Notes under the pieces: model-generated
Told to the model about the DNA's origin: nothing
The model's input: only the letters and a program-made list of their open reading frames with translations
Database searches by the model: none
NCBI GenBank assembly: GCA_029876055.1
Contig: CM056875.1
Span: 1,054,001-1,118,000 of the forward strand
DNA length: 64,000 bases
Direction: 5' to 3'
Source: Madurella fahalii
Lineage: Eukaryota > Ascomycota > Sordariomycetes > Sordariales
In this document: one piece after another, positions 1 through 12,080 of the stretch
How the letters are laid out: each line of letters opens with the position of its first letter
How positions within the stretch are numbered: position 1 is the first letter of the stretch
Translations under genes and position numbers: made by a program

Positions 1-1383
1 GGTGCGGTACTGCAGAAGGCTTCCCTGCAGAAACTGAGTCAACCTCTGGCGTTAAATTCCACACCGCGACGTTTCCAGAGCTCAAACATCATGCCTTCGG
101 GCGCGGCCATATTGTCTCTGTCGAAGTTGGTTTTGTAAGCTGAGAATCTCTCACACAATGCAAACAAGTGACAAGGATGTTACGACATGTTTGGAAAAAC
201 CTAGATCTGGTAAATTCAATATTAGTAGTACCAGGTCTGCAATCATCGAGGCAGCAACAGACGTCCTAAAACATTACCAGCCTATAATTGCCCTCGTGAT
301 AGGTAGTCCTCGCTGTACCTTCCAAAAAAATGTATTCCCAAAATGTTTGCGCCGCTGAAAGGTGCATGGTTCTCGGGGATAAGATGCTCTCTTAAAACAC
401 ATACTCACGGTCGGTCAACCCGCCTACCGTATCGCGCAAGGCTTGCTGGATGACCAAGACCCATTAGCACATCTAACCAATTTTCTAACCATCTCCCGAG
501 ATGCAAACAAATCTTCATTAGCGTCCCCCGTTGACATTGTGGAACGTGCGTAGTATAGGCTGGTAAAAGACCTCGCTCATGAGCGCTGCCTCGGGCTCCG
601 AGTCGGCCGGTAGTCATGCACATTGTTATATCTACCAAGGAGAGCGTTAACTGGTAACAAAATGTAACAGGCTTAGACTCCCAGGTCTACTACCGTAAAA
701 CCACTAACATCCAGAGCTCGTGTTAGGAGAAAGATAAGTATCGGCAAAAGAGAGCCGCTCTTGGCCAGATACATTTAAACTAGGGCGATATTGAATATCG
801 GCCTTTTGCCGTATCGGTTTTTGCGGCAACAGGGACCTGGGACTGCTCTGTTTGATCTTTATTTTTTTTTTCTTGGATCTCGGCGGCGCGCTGCCTAGGT
901 ACCCAGGCAAACTTCCTTCCGCCCCTCTTCAGTTTAGTCCGGATTCAACACAAAAGACAAACCGCACTATCGAACCCTATAGAAGTGATACACTGGGTAG
1001 CCTCGGATCGTGTAGCTTTCGTGACTTAGCCGCACTTCAGAGAAGTGCCAAAGGAAAATATAATCCAGATTTTAGGTACGCTTGGATCGTGATATCCGTT
1101 ACGCTGACTGAGCTGACATGCGCAATCCGAGATTACCACTCCAGGCCCAAATATTGACCTGCCTTGGCGTCTATTATTGGAGGAACGCGAATCCCAAGCC
1201 GTGTTCCACGGTTGCCTTGCAGCTGTGGCGGTCTGGCGATGACCGATGCGGAACGCCAAGCTACCTCAGCTCTTTCGTGAGTCCTCCCTTTCTTCTATTT
1301 CCTCCATACCTGGTTCTTTCTCCACCACACAACCTCTTACCCCTCCTCCATCACAACGATTCAGTACCAAATTTCCAGCTGCA
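1..1383. other. Left edge, no convincing gene
   Basis: Mixed-composition DNA upstream of the CCCH gene. A frame on the + strand is open from the window edge (base 3) to a TGA at 141-143, about 46 codons without a start. It could be the last exon of a gene entering from the left, but it is short enough to arise by chance. The rest holds only short ORFs without family motifs. An in-frame ATG at 1246 precedes the start chosen for the next gene. Confidence 0.3.
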
Positions 1384-2598
1384 ATGCCGCCGCTACCAAT
1401 GCCGTTCGATAGCGATGTCACCAGCGTCCTCTCCCTCGCAAGCTCTGTTGCGCGGGATTTCTCTCGCGCTCCCGACGCCTTCACCCCTGGCGAGGCCGCC
1501 GCCAAGGCTCTTATTGTAGAGCTCGAATCGTACCAAAACATCTACGAATCTCGTCAAAACCCTGGGGCCGGTCTATTTGAGTCGTCTCTTACGGCGCATC
1601 TTATACCCTGCCGCCAAGCGTTGAAAGCCATGAGCGATATAAGGGCGAAATACCCAATTGATAGATTCGGATTCAGTGATAGTATCAAGTGGAGCCGAGA
1701 CAAGAAGGGATTCGAAAAGGAAACAGAAGCCCTGCGCCAAGCGACGGCACAGTTACGAGAGACCGTTCAGGTCGTTAGACAGGCGCAGAATGTTGTCCAA
1801 CCACAAGCGCGGACGGAACCCAGATCCTGGAGTTCCCGGTACCAGGCTCCGGCCCAGATCACCCTGGTCCATGAGACTTTGGTATCCGCCCAAGAATCAA
1901 CGTCATATATCCCGCAGGACTCAGTTCCGCAGAGCTCAGCACCGGCCCCGGCTGCGCAGAAAGAGCTCCCAATGTGCCAGAACGGATCCGGATGCCGGCA
2001 ACCAGGCTGCGGTCTGACAAAAAGCCACCCGTGGGCTCCTGACTGCGAGGACGGAAGGAACTGCTGCGTCAAGGACTGCACGAAGTTTCACCCTAAAAAG
2101 GCGTTATGTCCCCGCGGTCCCGGATGTCCTGATATGAACTCGAGCTGCACCAAAGCTCATCCATGGCCTCGGCCTGCGCCGGGACTTGGAAGCGAGTTTC
2201 AGAGTCCGCCAGCGACCCCGGCACAACCCGTCCAAGCGCCAGCAAAACAGCATTGGCCTCGGGGACCTGCAGGGTCAGCAGCTTCCTCGTCCGTTGCTAC
2301 GCGGTCCGTGGTGACAGGCATGTTCTCCCCTGGATGATGATTGTGAAGAACTCGTCTCTAACACACCGAAGTTACCTCGGGTTCGAACGTACCCAACTAC
2401 TCGTACGGTAATGACCGGTGCCCCTTGAAGTTCAGATGTCCTGGGGGTTATAATGGCAATTGCCAGCTGTGGCATCCGCAGAGGGCACCGTGTCGTGCGG
2501 GGAGTGCGTGTACGAAGGGCGCCGAGTGCTATTATGACCATAGTGGGCAGCCTCAAGCCCCAAATCGCACCCCAAACGTCGTTGAACTTCCCGGGTAG
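1384..2598 (+). CDS. CCCH zinc-finger protein (five Nab2-like fingers, two exons)
   Basis: Two exons, 1384-2317 and 2372-2598, give 386 residues. The N-terminal ~150 residues are helical and resemble the small N-terminal domain found on fungal STAND and ankyrin proteins (inference). Five fingers follow at about residues 198, 221, 242, 328 and 348. Their spacings are C-x5-C-x4-C-x5-H, C-x5-C-x4-C-x3-H, C-x5-C-x6-C-x3-H, C-x5-C-x7-C-x3-H and C-x5-C-x5-C-x3-H, the pattern of Nab2-type poly(A)/RNA-binding fingers. The last two fingers lie after an in-frame stop at 2335, so an intron is needed. The only junction I found that keeps frame is a GC-AG intron, 2318-2371 (GCATGT donor, CTAAC branch, AAG acceptor). 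The ATG at 1384 is preferred because the hydrophobic N-terminal domain begins there; 1246 is the alternative. The role is probably RNA binding, but the target is unknown. Confidence 0.72.
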
Positions 2599-2950
2599 GC
2601 AGGGCGATGGGCCCGGGTATTGAGTTGGGTCAGCTATTTAACCGCGGAGAGATACAAAGACGCACTCCGTAACCCTCGTAGCGCTACTGAAAACTGGTCA
2701 GTTGCGCCATGACCCTAATTACCATCTAAAATAACAACTATCGCTTTTACTACGTGATTGTTAGTACTTTCCAAGCAATGTACTATACGAATACGTCGTA
2801 TCTAGGGCTATGTGGTATGGTGAACAAATACTAGCGGATGTCTTACAGAGAAAGCGATATTTTCCAACGCAATGCCCTGCGTTGACAAAACACCCTGAAA
2901 TGACTGAATTCTTACAGGCTCGAGCCACCACTCGCGTATCCGTCATGCTC

Positions 2951-4453
2951 TCAAAACAAAACAAACCTCGGCATCCTCGGCACCAGATCAAACCAATGCC
3001 CACAAAACCCCCCGTCTCTCGCCTCCCAAATAGCCACGAGCCCCCGCCGCAGCCGCTCGCTCACGTTCGGATACATCTTCCCGCTCACAACCCGCCCCAG
3101 CCTCTGCAGGGCGAGAGCCCTACTCGCGCCACCTTCCAACTCGACCGCCGCGACGAGGAAGGGAAGCGCGAGGCGGTATTCAAACAGCGGCTCGACGCCA
3201 TTGGACGGTGACTTGTGGTGGCGGTAGATGTCGTCGACCTTTTCCAGGATGCGCGCCGCCAGCTGGCGTGCGTCGTCGTCGCGGGTGCCGAAGCCGAAGC
3301 GGAGGCGGTGGATGATGGCGAGGGCCGCGGCGCGGTAGGCCTCGGCCTGCGTCTTCACCACGCGGACCTCGTCGAGCGTCGAGCCGAGCACGAAGCCCGC
3401 GGGCACGGGCGGGTCCCAGCGCCGGATCGCGTCTCGCACCGCCTGCAGATCCCGCGCGACGGCGCCCTCCGCGCACCCGCTTGCCCCGCTGCCCAGCTGG
3501 TGGCTCAGGTGGCAGATGTCGGAGAGGTGGGGCAGCAGCGAGCTGCACAGCCCGATGTAGCGGTCGACGGCGGGCGGCTCGTCGTCTTGTCGGTCCGTCT
3601 CGAGCCGGTAGACGGGCAGCTGCCGTTGGATGATGCAGTTGCATATGTCCATGAAGACAAGGGGGGTCAGGGCGTTGTCGAGCTCCGGCGCCCTGCGTCG
3701 CGGCCACGGAGCGGCCGTGTAGAACCGTTCGGCCAAGCCGACGGTAAACCGGCAGATGGAGTGGGCGTGCAGACCTGAGTCGAGCAGATCAAAGGTTATG
3801 ACGCCCAGCCCCAGGGTGATGGCCGAGAGCAGGTCGGCCATCTCCAGCAGCTGTATCTCGGCGCGGGTTCCCGCCTCGCGCAGCACCTGCACTGCCCTGG
3901 CGCTGTTGGAGTAGTATCCGAGATCGGCGCCCAGGCGATCGGCAGCGTGAGGCTCCATGTGGCGAGCGAGCCGCCCGGAACAGGCCAGGAAGACGTTCAA
4001 GAGAGTGTCGGGGGCGGCGTACAAGCCGGCCAGGAGCTGCGCCAACACGGCGTCGGCGAACGATGAGCCAAGGACGAAGCGGCAGATGAATTTCTGCTTG
4101 TCGAACATGACTTTGAGGAGGAGCATCTCTTGAGGCGTCCTGTTTGCCAGCAGTCTATCCGATGGGCGCATGAGTAATGCCGCCGGCGGACTCCTTCTCT
4201 GTCCAGGCCTGGACTGTGCATGCGCGGGTGGCGATGTTAAGCCAGACCACACGAACTCAACCCCCGGCTGCGGCTGGGTCGACACCGTTTCGGGCTTGCG
4301 TGGTCGTCCGACCTCGGCTTTCCTTCTCGAAGTTGTGCATGGTCGAGAAAGGCTGGAGCAGCGGGAACAGGCAGAGCTGCGACCGCTTCCTCGGAAGACG
4401 CATTTCTCTTTCAGCATGTGGCATCGATCGCATGCCAGACGTTGCTGGAGCAT
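2951..4453 (-). CDS. Zn2Cys6 fungal transcription factor
   Basis: A single-exon ORF of 500 residues starting at the ATG at 4453. Residues 8-39 form a Zn(II)2Cys6 binuclear cluster with spacing C-x2-C-x6-C-x10-C-x2-C-x6-C. A short basic linker rich in Arg, Lys and Pro follows. The long C-terminal part is helical and hydrophobic and resembles the regulatory middle region of fungal-specific transcription factors (Fungal_trans_2-like, inference). It contains the usual mix of Leu-rich helices and acidic stretches, and no transmembrane segment. Codon use is strongly GC-rich, which supports real coding. The protein should act in the nucleus as a sequence-specific regulator. No metabolic cluster lies beside it, so its targets cannot be guessed. 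Confidence 0.9.
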   Translation of the reverse strand: MLQQRLACDRCHMLKEKCVFRGSGRSSACSRCSSLSRPCTTSRRKAEVGRPRKPETVSTQPQPGVEFVWSGLTSPPAHAQSRPGQRRSPPAALLMRPSDRLLANRTPQEMLLLKVMFDKQKFICRFVLGSSFADAVLAQLLAGLYAAPDTLLNVFLACSGRLARHMEPHAADRLGADLGYYSNSARAVQVLREAGTRAEIQLLEMADLLSAITLGLGVITFDLLDSGLHAHSICRFTVGLAERFYTAAPWPRRRAPELDNALTPLVFMDICNCIIQRQLPVYRLETDRQDDEPPAVDRYIGLCSSLLPHLSDICHLSHQLGSGASGCAEGAVARDLQAVRDAIRRWDPPVPAGFVLGSTLDEVRVVKTQAEAYRAAALAIIHRLRFGFGTRDDDARQLAARILEKVDDIYRHHKSPSNGVEPLFEYRLALPFLVAAVELEGGASRALALQRLGRVVSGKMYPNVSERLRRGLVAIWEARDGGFCGHWFDLVPRMPRFVLF

Positions 4454-5903
4454 ATTCTAATACGCTGCAGTAATAGAATGCCAAGTAAAAGCCAGGTCTA
4501 TAGCGGTGACATGGGGTGGAAAGGCTGAGTGACGGTGGGAGCAAAAGCGGGACGTAAACAGCAAATATCAGTTAGCGAAGACGGATCGACTTGGGCGGGG
4601 AAGTGGGTAGGCTAGGGTATAATTAATTCAATGTTGAGCGATGTTGAAGGAACTGGGTGCTGGGCTCTTAATCAACCTGAAACATAACAACCAGCAAAAC
4701 CCATCGTTTGATCGCTTTTTAGTGGCGCTCAGATATTTCCATTCGAGCCATCCGCAAAAAATACAGTACGGTTATACGCAGGAATTGTGTATGAGGATGC
4801 TGACGGGCGAGAAATGGACCAAGGCATAATATAACCGGGCTTTGGAGTATAGCCAGCCGAAGCAATCTATCTCCATTTATACAACAAGCCCCTCCCATCC
4901 CACCGGGACACCCGATTAGACAGCATCACCTGTCAAGGTATGCCCGACTTGTTGGACTTGGCCGCATCGTCATGATCCGCTGGCACACACACCTCAATTT
5001 GCTCGCATTGCTTTGGGGCTATATGCTTCCTACTAATGCTCCTGTGCCGAGACGAGCCTGCTTGCTGGGGATGTGCATGTCTCCGTTGTTCCGAACTCAG
5101 TTAAGCAGGTACAGTTTAATGATGTCGGTCAGAGGAGCAAATTTTGAGGTGATGAGGTTTCCCTTCATGGCCACTAATTTAGTGCCGGGTTCTAAGGTAC
5201 AACGCGAATTTTGCCCACGGAGTCGGAAGCAACACGAAACTTGAGTAACTTCGTCATGTCAGCGACTTGAGCCCATCTCACTCGGTCTGATCATCGAGTC
5301 AGTAGCACTCAACGCCTTGGTCCTAAACTATGTTCTGTATATTAGAGTAGGGGAGTATCACGCTATAGCGCTACATCATCCCAGCGAACGCCGATGTCCA
5401 AGCCATCTAGCAGAGGCCAGGTACAATATCTCAACCCTTTTCATTCCTCTGTGCCGATATAAGAAAGCAATGCCGCGGTGTCGTTCTCTTGTTTGTAATC
5501 CCTTTCAACCTCCCATGCTTGCAGCACCACCATCATCAGATCATCTCCAATCCACCTAGCTGTTAAATCGCGAGTCCTCCTCTTATAAGATATACAGCGC
5601 CCACCCAGAAAAACTATGATGACACGGAGATACCATGTTTTATGCCGCTGATCTGATCTGATTTGATATTTAAAATATCCCCAACCCTTGTCCTCCCCTC
5701 AAAACGCCAACGTCAAATGAGCCCATCCATAAGAATAATAAAAATAAAGGTAAGACGGAAAGAGTTATGCACAAAGAAAAAGAAACGACAAAGCCCACAT
5801 GCGTAGGTAAACGATGAGGGGGAATCTTGCCAGTGATCAAACCAGAACTAAACTAGACAAACTCAGGGGTCAAGGAGAGAGGGGAAGGCCGCGAGGAAAT
5901 CGC
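4454..5903. other. Intergenic region between two regulators
   Basis: About 1.45 kb between the Zn2Cys6 start and the bZIP stop. It should hold the Zn2Cys6 promoter and the bZIP 3' UTR. Only short ORFs without GC-ending codon bias were seen. The last ~250 bases before 5903 are rich in A-runs, consistent with a 3' UTR. Confidence 0.5.
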
Positions 5904-7759
5904 TTATAACCCCACAGTCAACAACTCTAACCTCGCCGCCACCCCCTCCAGATTCGCCTCGAGTCTTTGCACCCTCGCCATGGCCAAGCACGCCGCAACC
6001 TCGTCCTCGGTAGCATCCACCAGCTCGTACCGCGCAAACGCCTTCTCGGGTTCAATGCCGCCGAAGATGTCAGTCTGCGAGAGGCTTTCGACATCGAGCT
6101 CAACCGCAGCATTGGCCGGCACCTCAGAGACGATAGGAGAATCGTGGTAGAGCGCGAAGGCGGGGTCGTTCTCGAACGCCTCGTCAACCGGCGCAGGACG
6201 TGTCGCCGTGACATCTTTCTCCTTGGGAGCGGGAGCGGGAGCTGGCCTTTCAATGACGGGCATATCGACCTTGTCTTCGTCCGAGTCAAAGCGGCCAAGC
6301 GGGCTAGGCTTGCCAGAGAGTAGAGTAGCGTCAAGGATCGGCTCGGGAGTCTCTAGCACAGCGTAGACTTGCGGCTGGAAAGAGAAGCCGTCGACGGGGT
6401 TGATGGCGAGCATCGAAGCCATTGTCGTCTCGGGAATCATGGCCAGGCCGATCTGCTGGTGCTGGGACTGCTGCTGGGCGGCGTAAGGGTTGACATCCTT
6501 AGGCACTTGGCGCGGCTCCTGTTGCTGCGGCTGCTGCTGCTGCTGCTGTTGGGGCTGGGCCTGGGGCTGGGGCTGGAGTCGGACCGGGGGTTGGGGGATC
6601 ATGCTGGGATTGGAGCTGAGACGATCGAGGAAGTCGGAGAAAGACGGCGAAGAGAGGAGCATGCGGGTCAGATCGCTGAGACGCTTGTTCTCCTCGATCA
6701 GCGCACGGTTCTGCGCGCGCAGGTCGCCGTTCTCGTTGACTTTGTTAGCGATCTCGGTCTCGAGTTGCGAGATGTACTCTATGACGAAATTAGTATTGGC
6801 CATGAGAATTCGGAAATCCGAGAATTCTTACCCTTCCTCCTGGAGCGGAAGGCGCGGGCGGAGACCTTGTTTCGAAGCTGGCGCCGCTCCTTGCTTGTGA
6901 GCTTCTTGCCTTCTTCGCTGGCCAACAGCCTTTCATCTTCGTCCATCTCGTCTTCATCCTTCTTGGCCCGAGTCAAGTTCACCGACGGCGCGTTCTGAGT
7001 GGGCTCAGCTGAGGCAGGCTTAGATCGCATCGAGTTGAGCAGCTGCGTGATTTTCTGCTCCACGATGGGGTCGGTTGCCTGAGGTGACTTTGACTTTTGA
7101 GTCTGCTTGGACTGCTGTTGGGCTTGCCGCTGCCTCTGCTGCTGCTGCTGCTGCTGCTGCTGAGCCCTCGCCAAAGCAGCCTGTTGGTGCATACCGGGCC
7201 ATAGGCGGCCAACATTGCTGGTCTGGGTCGAAATGGGCGACGGTGAAGGCAGGGTGCTCGGCTCTTGGCCACCGATGGAGCTGGGGTTGACCGTCGATTC
7301 GAACAAGAAGGCGGGGTCAGCCGAAGGCGACTCGAACTCCAGGTCCATATCAGGCGAGGCGCCGAAATCGTTGAAATCAAACATGTTGTCGGTATTCCCC
7401 ATCCCGAGGTAATCGTAGCTGCCGAAGCCGCCGAAACCGTGGAGGTGAGAGTTGTTCTGGTTCACAGCCAATGTCGTGGCCAAAGCTCCCGGGACAATGC
7501 CTGTTTGCTGCTTGTACAGGTCGTACTGATGGCTGGGCCCACTGAGCGGCTGGCTGGTCGAGAGCAGCGATGTCGCGGCTGTCTCGTTCTTCACGGGCCG
7601 AGCGCTGAACGTTGTCTTGTTCGACGAGGCGGGCGAGAGCGAGGGCGACGGGTACGAGACGTTGTCGAACTCGGAGAGGTCAAGAAATGAGTCGGCCAAG
7701 TGATGATCGATGAGGCCGGGCTGCGTCGCAGCCGGACTCGTCGACAATGATCCCGACAT
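5904..7759 (-). CDS. bZIP transcription factor (two exons)
   Basis: Exon 1 is 6832-7759 and exon 2 is 5904-6778, giving 600 residues. The 53-bp intron 6779-6831 has a GTAAGA donor, an ACTAAT branch and a TAG acceptor, and splits the bZIP domain. The joined basic region (about residues 285-312) ends in the signature RNKVSARAFRSRRKEYI and runs directly into a leucine zipper to about residue 350. Before it lie an Asn/Ser-rich activation-like region, a polyglutamine run (about nine Gln, DNA 7140-7165) and an acidic stretch. After it come a second Gln/Pro-rich stretch and an acidic C-terminus. The basic region resembles those of MeaB-type and related fungal bZIPs, but I cannot assign an orthologue. 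The start is the first ATG in a frame that is open for 68 codons further upstream; Kozak context and length favour 7759. It should be a nuclear DNA-binding dimer. Confidence 0.92.
6779..6831 (-). other. Intron inside the bZIP domain
   Basis: A 53-bp intron with donor GTAAGA, branch ACTAAT and acceptor ATAG on the minus strand. Removing it joins the basic region to the zipper in frame, which confirms the model. Confidence 0.9.
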
Positions 7760-10700
7760 TGCCTGCTCCAACGGGCGACGGTAGGTGTGTTGGAATTGAC
7801 GGATGGGTGGTTGGAGGCGGCGGGAGACGATCGCGATCGATTCGACCGACTCGAGCGCTTTGCGACGGTTCGTTTGCCGTCGCGAAATGAGGTGAATTGC
7901 GGTGGTGAAGCTAGTTCGGGGGCGTGCAAAGGTTGGCAAGTCAGGTAAATTGGCAAGAGGCAACTGACAGCAGGCACCCGGGGGATTTTCTTTGTCTGGG
8001 TGCCTGGGGTTTGGGCGTCAGTCGGCTTGGCACCGCCCGTGGCTCGGGTGGGTCTTGGTTGGACAGGCCAATGCAGGCTGACAGGGATTGGGTCGCTTCG
8101 GGAGGGGGGGGGGACGCGTAATCCAATGCGGACGTCACTGCTCACCCAATCCCGCAGGGCTTTTTGTTCCCCCCAGCGACTGCAGCTTCGGACGAATTGG
8201 CGTCGGCGTTGCGGGAATAGCCTGTTAACTGCGAGACGGCGCAATGGTGGTACCTAGTGCACTCGCAAGCCCCGCCGACACGCTGCCCCCAAGCTGTCAC
8301 AGAGACACTTCCCCCCGCGGCGGGGAGATGGCTCCGCTACGCTGTCAAGGATGCCCTCAGCTGTCTGTGTACGACTGCGGCCTGAGGATGACGAAGCAGC
8401 TTCCCGTTTTGGGGATGGAACCAGTTTCTGACCGCCGCGATAACTTGGTTGCCTTGGCGTATATTGGCGACCAGGTGCAAAAGGGGAATGGATGCGGGAC
8501 GAGGTTGACGAGGCCAGAGGCCGAGCTGCTGCTGCTGCTCAAAAAGCGGAGAGAAGCGTCGGCGCGACAAAACCGTTTGAATGGGAATGCACAACTGGGC
8601 GATCTGTTCAGTTCGCACGTCGGAGATCCAGACATGGAGTCCGATGACCGACCAAGGAAGCCGCGGATGCGACGGGCTTGGTCGGGCGGGCTGTGCAGCT
8701 CATCACTTGGAGCCGAGATTGAGAGATCCTGTTGGCTCGCGGCTTTGCACTGCCTCAACCACTGAACCGCTATTGAATAATCAAGAGCAGACAACTTGAA
8801 ACCCGCCCCCTCTCAGGCCCACATTCCTCCCAGAAATCCCCTCCCAGGCAAAAGCACCATGCGATTGATGTTACTCGATTGGGGTTATTAGACCTGCTGC
8901 TGCCCCTTCGCGCCGGAGTCTTCAAATTGAACACTACCAAGTACGCTAGTAATCGCAGACCAGACATCAGACGCCTCGGCCGAGTGGAGAATCATGCGAC
9001 TGGCGGGGGCGGGGTTCCCACATACCTCAACGGTTGTGCGCCGACTGCTGCTGTCAACGGGCCGAGTAAACCCACTTCAGCTCCGACCGGTAGAAGGAGC
9101 CTCCACAAAGAGGGACCATGCACTGCCTCACCTCCAGGCTCTCCGGCGACTGGCACGGGAAATTGGCTACGAACTAGTTAGTGACCAGTCGAGTTTTGGG
9201 CAGCCCAGAGTATCGAGACAGCAACTTGTTGAAGCGGGAAGAAGGCTGCGGATCCTGCGGAACCGACGGGCTTTCGGGGTGATCTTGGCGCTGTCCGGCG
9301 TGGCACGGATGAGTTTCCAACGACCGAGATGCCGTTTCCCCACGCATCGGGTCGGGCAGTCGGCGTTTGCAGCCGCCGATGGGCGTTGCGCCCCGTCTCG
9401 TCTCGAATTCAACGTGTCTCCAGCGATGCCCGGCCGTGGCTTTGCTTCAGTGGCTCCAGTTATCCCCAGGGGCTGGCCTGTCGGGCATCGCAGATCGGCC
9501 CTGCAGCGAATAGCTAAGCTTCACGAGCCCCCGTTGCAAAAATAGAAGCACCGCCAGAAGCTTGTGTGGCTGTTTCATCATCGTGCTGGGCTGCTGCGAC
9601 TTTGCGGAGATTTCCCTTGTTCGGGATTCGCCCCTTGGGTGCGGTGCAGTTGGCGGCCTCCAGCAACCAGCATGATACGAATACTCTGATTGCTCCGCCG
9701 AATCTTGGGGCATCTCGACGGGCTTTGTTTACCAATCCATTTGTTTTCTTGTCGAACACCAACACGGAGTTTCCATGATTCCTGCGTAATTAAGGTTCTC
9801 GATAATCGCGCGTCGGGATCCTTCCAATCTCCAAGTTTGATGTTTCCCTTTGTCTCGAGCTCCACTGCAAAATGGCCTCGCCCTCAATGCTTGCTCAACA
9901 CACTACCAGAGTTCGAGGATCCCATCCCAACGGCTCGACAATTGCCGGGGGGGCGAGGATTTCGTGTGGCGCTGCGTGTGGCGTCCACTCAGAGGCCCTG
10001 GTACGCCACACAATGTTCTGTGGCTGTGCTCCCCTCCATTGATCGACCGGATCCTCGGCCGTGGCTGACACCGGAGATCTGCCGCTACGTTGATGATCCA
10101 ATGGCATCGCCGACAACTCTCGTGTACTCACTGAAGGATACCCTGGCATTGAGCAATGTACGTACAAGTGTCCAACCACCCCTATTTAGCATCGCTCGCC
10201 ATGGGTTGCGACGTCTCAGTTGTGAGCGCTCGGGCTTTATTGATAGCGTCATATTGGAAAGCAATGAGACCACGGAATTTTGCTCTCACCACGAGCCCAG
10301 ATTATCCCACTGTGTGCACAATGATTCGTATAGTAGCTCATCCATCGGCATTCGCCTCTTGACAATTTACGAGGGCTTGAGCTACCTTAGCCAACATTCT
10401 CCTTGCCACTCAAGGCTGGGTTCGGTAAGCAAGGGATTTGCTGCATGTGCCTTGGTTGCTCCCTAGGGCCTCTAAGTCTAGATTCATCCTTAAGCTACTC
10501 TTCAAATGGTTGGTGTCATTCAGCCGCAGGCTGGCATAGAGATGCCACGACAAACGAGTCGTGTAGGCACATAAACCAGTCAATGAGTGGGTTTCAGGGG
10601 TTAGGGAATTCCCGCGTCCCCCCTGGGTCCCGGTAGCGGAAACGCAATTGTGGGGTTCGGGCAAAGCGGTGAAACAACCCCCCCGGTCTAACAATCGCGA

Positions 10701-10762
10701 TGAGCACTGTCGCCGTTGCTGTGAGTGCTCAAATGTATACAAATCGGACTATCAAAAATAAA
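7760..10762. other. Long leader/promoter and gene-poor stretch
   Basis: Three kilobases between the bZIP start and the tRNA. The first ~500 bases are GC-rich and include long G runs near 8105; they probably form the bZIP leader and promoter. Open frames of 183 (8994-9545, +) and 258 codons (9690-10466, +) exist, but they show neither codon bias nor recognisable motifs and overlap ORFs on the other strand. I treat them as chance. Confidence 0.45.
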
Positions 10763-10856
10763 TAGTCCTGGCGGGGATTGAACCCGCGACCGTCGCATAC
10801 CCATTACCCTGGTGAGGGGTATAAGAGCGAAATCTTAACCGCTAGACCACAGGACT
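10763..10856 (-). tRNA. tRNA, probably Ile (UAU), with a 21-nt intron
   Basis: Ninety-four bases fold as a tRNA: a 7-bp acceptor stem (10850-10856 with 10764-10770), T at position 8, D arm with GG, a T arm with a 5-bp GC stem and TTCAATC loop, and discriminator A. After allowing a standard 73-nt tRNA, 21 nt remain, which is a canonical intron after position 37. The mature loop would read CTTATAA, as in yeast tRNA-Ile(UAU). The intron contains a tract that pairs with the anticodon, as in many pre-tRNAs. Pair 31-39 would be U-U, a weak point, and a Glu-type D arm leaves some doubt about identity. A T-rich Pol III terminator lies at about 10752-10762. Confidence 0.78.
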
Positions 10857-12080
10857 ATTTCGCATTTCCGCTGATTGGTGGTGACACGCAGGATCTTTGA
10901 CTCAAGGAATGCCGTCCACAAAAATGCGCTCTCTGATTCGCCGGCCCATGTCAGTATCCACATGATCACCAGCTTCAAAGCACAAAGCACTGCCCAGCCT
11001 CTAGTGACAACACCTAATGCACTGTGCTGGCTAACCAGGAACTGGATCCGCAACTTACACTGTAAACCTGGCGTCATCATCCAGCCTAGCGACTCAATAC
11101 TCTGGTATCAAGCAGTTCGGTAAAACAAGATTAACTTTGGACAGCACGAGGATGAAGCCGTCAAGACTCAAGCCAACAACGCCCGTAGTATCCCTTGCCT
11201 CGTCCTAGACTTTAGGACACTATGCTGTGGGATTCAAAGCGTGGGCGCTAGTAGAAAAAGATGATCAAGTTCCGACTCTGCTCCCGAAAATAAGCACATG
11301 CTCGCTTGACCAGTTTAAAAAAAAAAAAAAAGAAAAAAAAACACCAATCGAACACCCCAGGTATTCGGCCTTAGCTGATCCCCCAGTCCCCCGCCCCCAC
11401 CGAGCAGCACCGTATAGCCCATAAGCGCGCTGTGTCATGCCTGCCTTCTCGTCGCAAGCAAGAACACCTAGCTGTCGAGCGCCAAATGTAAATTGTACGA
11501 CTGCGGCCAGTAGGGATCTACTATGAAGATCGTAGACTAATTAGGTGCACAAGGAGCACTGTGCACGTCGTAATTGACTGGTATACAAGAGACTACTAGC
11601 CTACAAGTGCTAAATATATGGTGTAGACAATTTAATTAACTTACGGGTAGATTGGAAGCAGGGTTCGCCTGTCATTTCTACATTTACAGTGATTACTTCG
11701 GCTTTGTACTCTATTTTGCGTTGGCAGTCAATAACATGATAATCCTTGGTTAGGTGCCATACATATATGGTAGGTGAGACTCAGCTAAATGTTAATGATT
11801 TCCTGTTGCCAGCACAATGACATTACGGTTGTCTGTGTGATGGTAGACATAAGAGGAAATCGCACTCTCCCTGCTAGGAAGAGAGGAAAACCGAAGAAAG
11901 TAGACGAAATAACGGAGACAAAACAACCCCGGGGATACATTCACCACACACGAGGATGTGTGCTCACAGAAATTTGGAGACGCTTGTGAAAAAGCAGAGG
12001 AGGGAGCGCTCCCATTCTCATCAGATTCGCGGCCTAAAATCATAAACAGAGCTCTAACATCAAATCAAAGTAGTGCATGT
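10857..12080. other. Intergenic, AT-richer
   Basis: No gene seen. It contains an A-rich run at 11318-11341 and several short ORFs without coding character. The distal end is the 3' side of the Clr5-ankyrin gene. Confidence 0.5.

Noticed and set aside
3180..3778. ORFs of 175 (-) and 187 (+) codons inside the Zn2Cys6 gene
   Set aside because: Out-of-frame shadows caused by GC-ending codons in the real gene.
8994..9545. 183-codon ORF on the + strand
   Set aside because: Composition-driven open frame in GC-rich DNA with no recognisable protein features.
9690..10466. 258-codon ORF on the + strand
   Set aside because: No ATG-initiated domain, no codon bias, no motif, no splice partners; overlaps open frames on the other strand.
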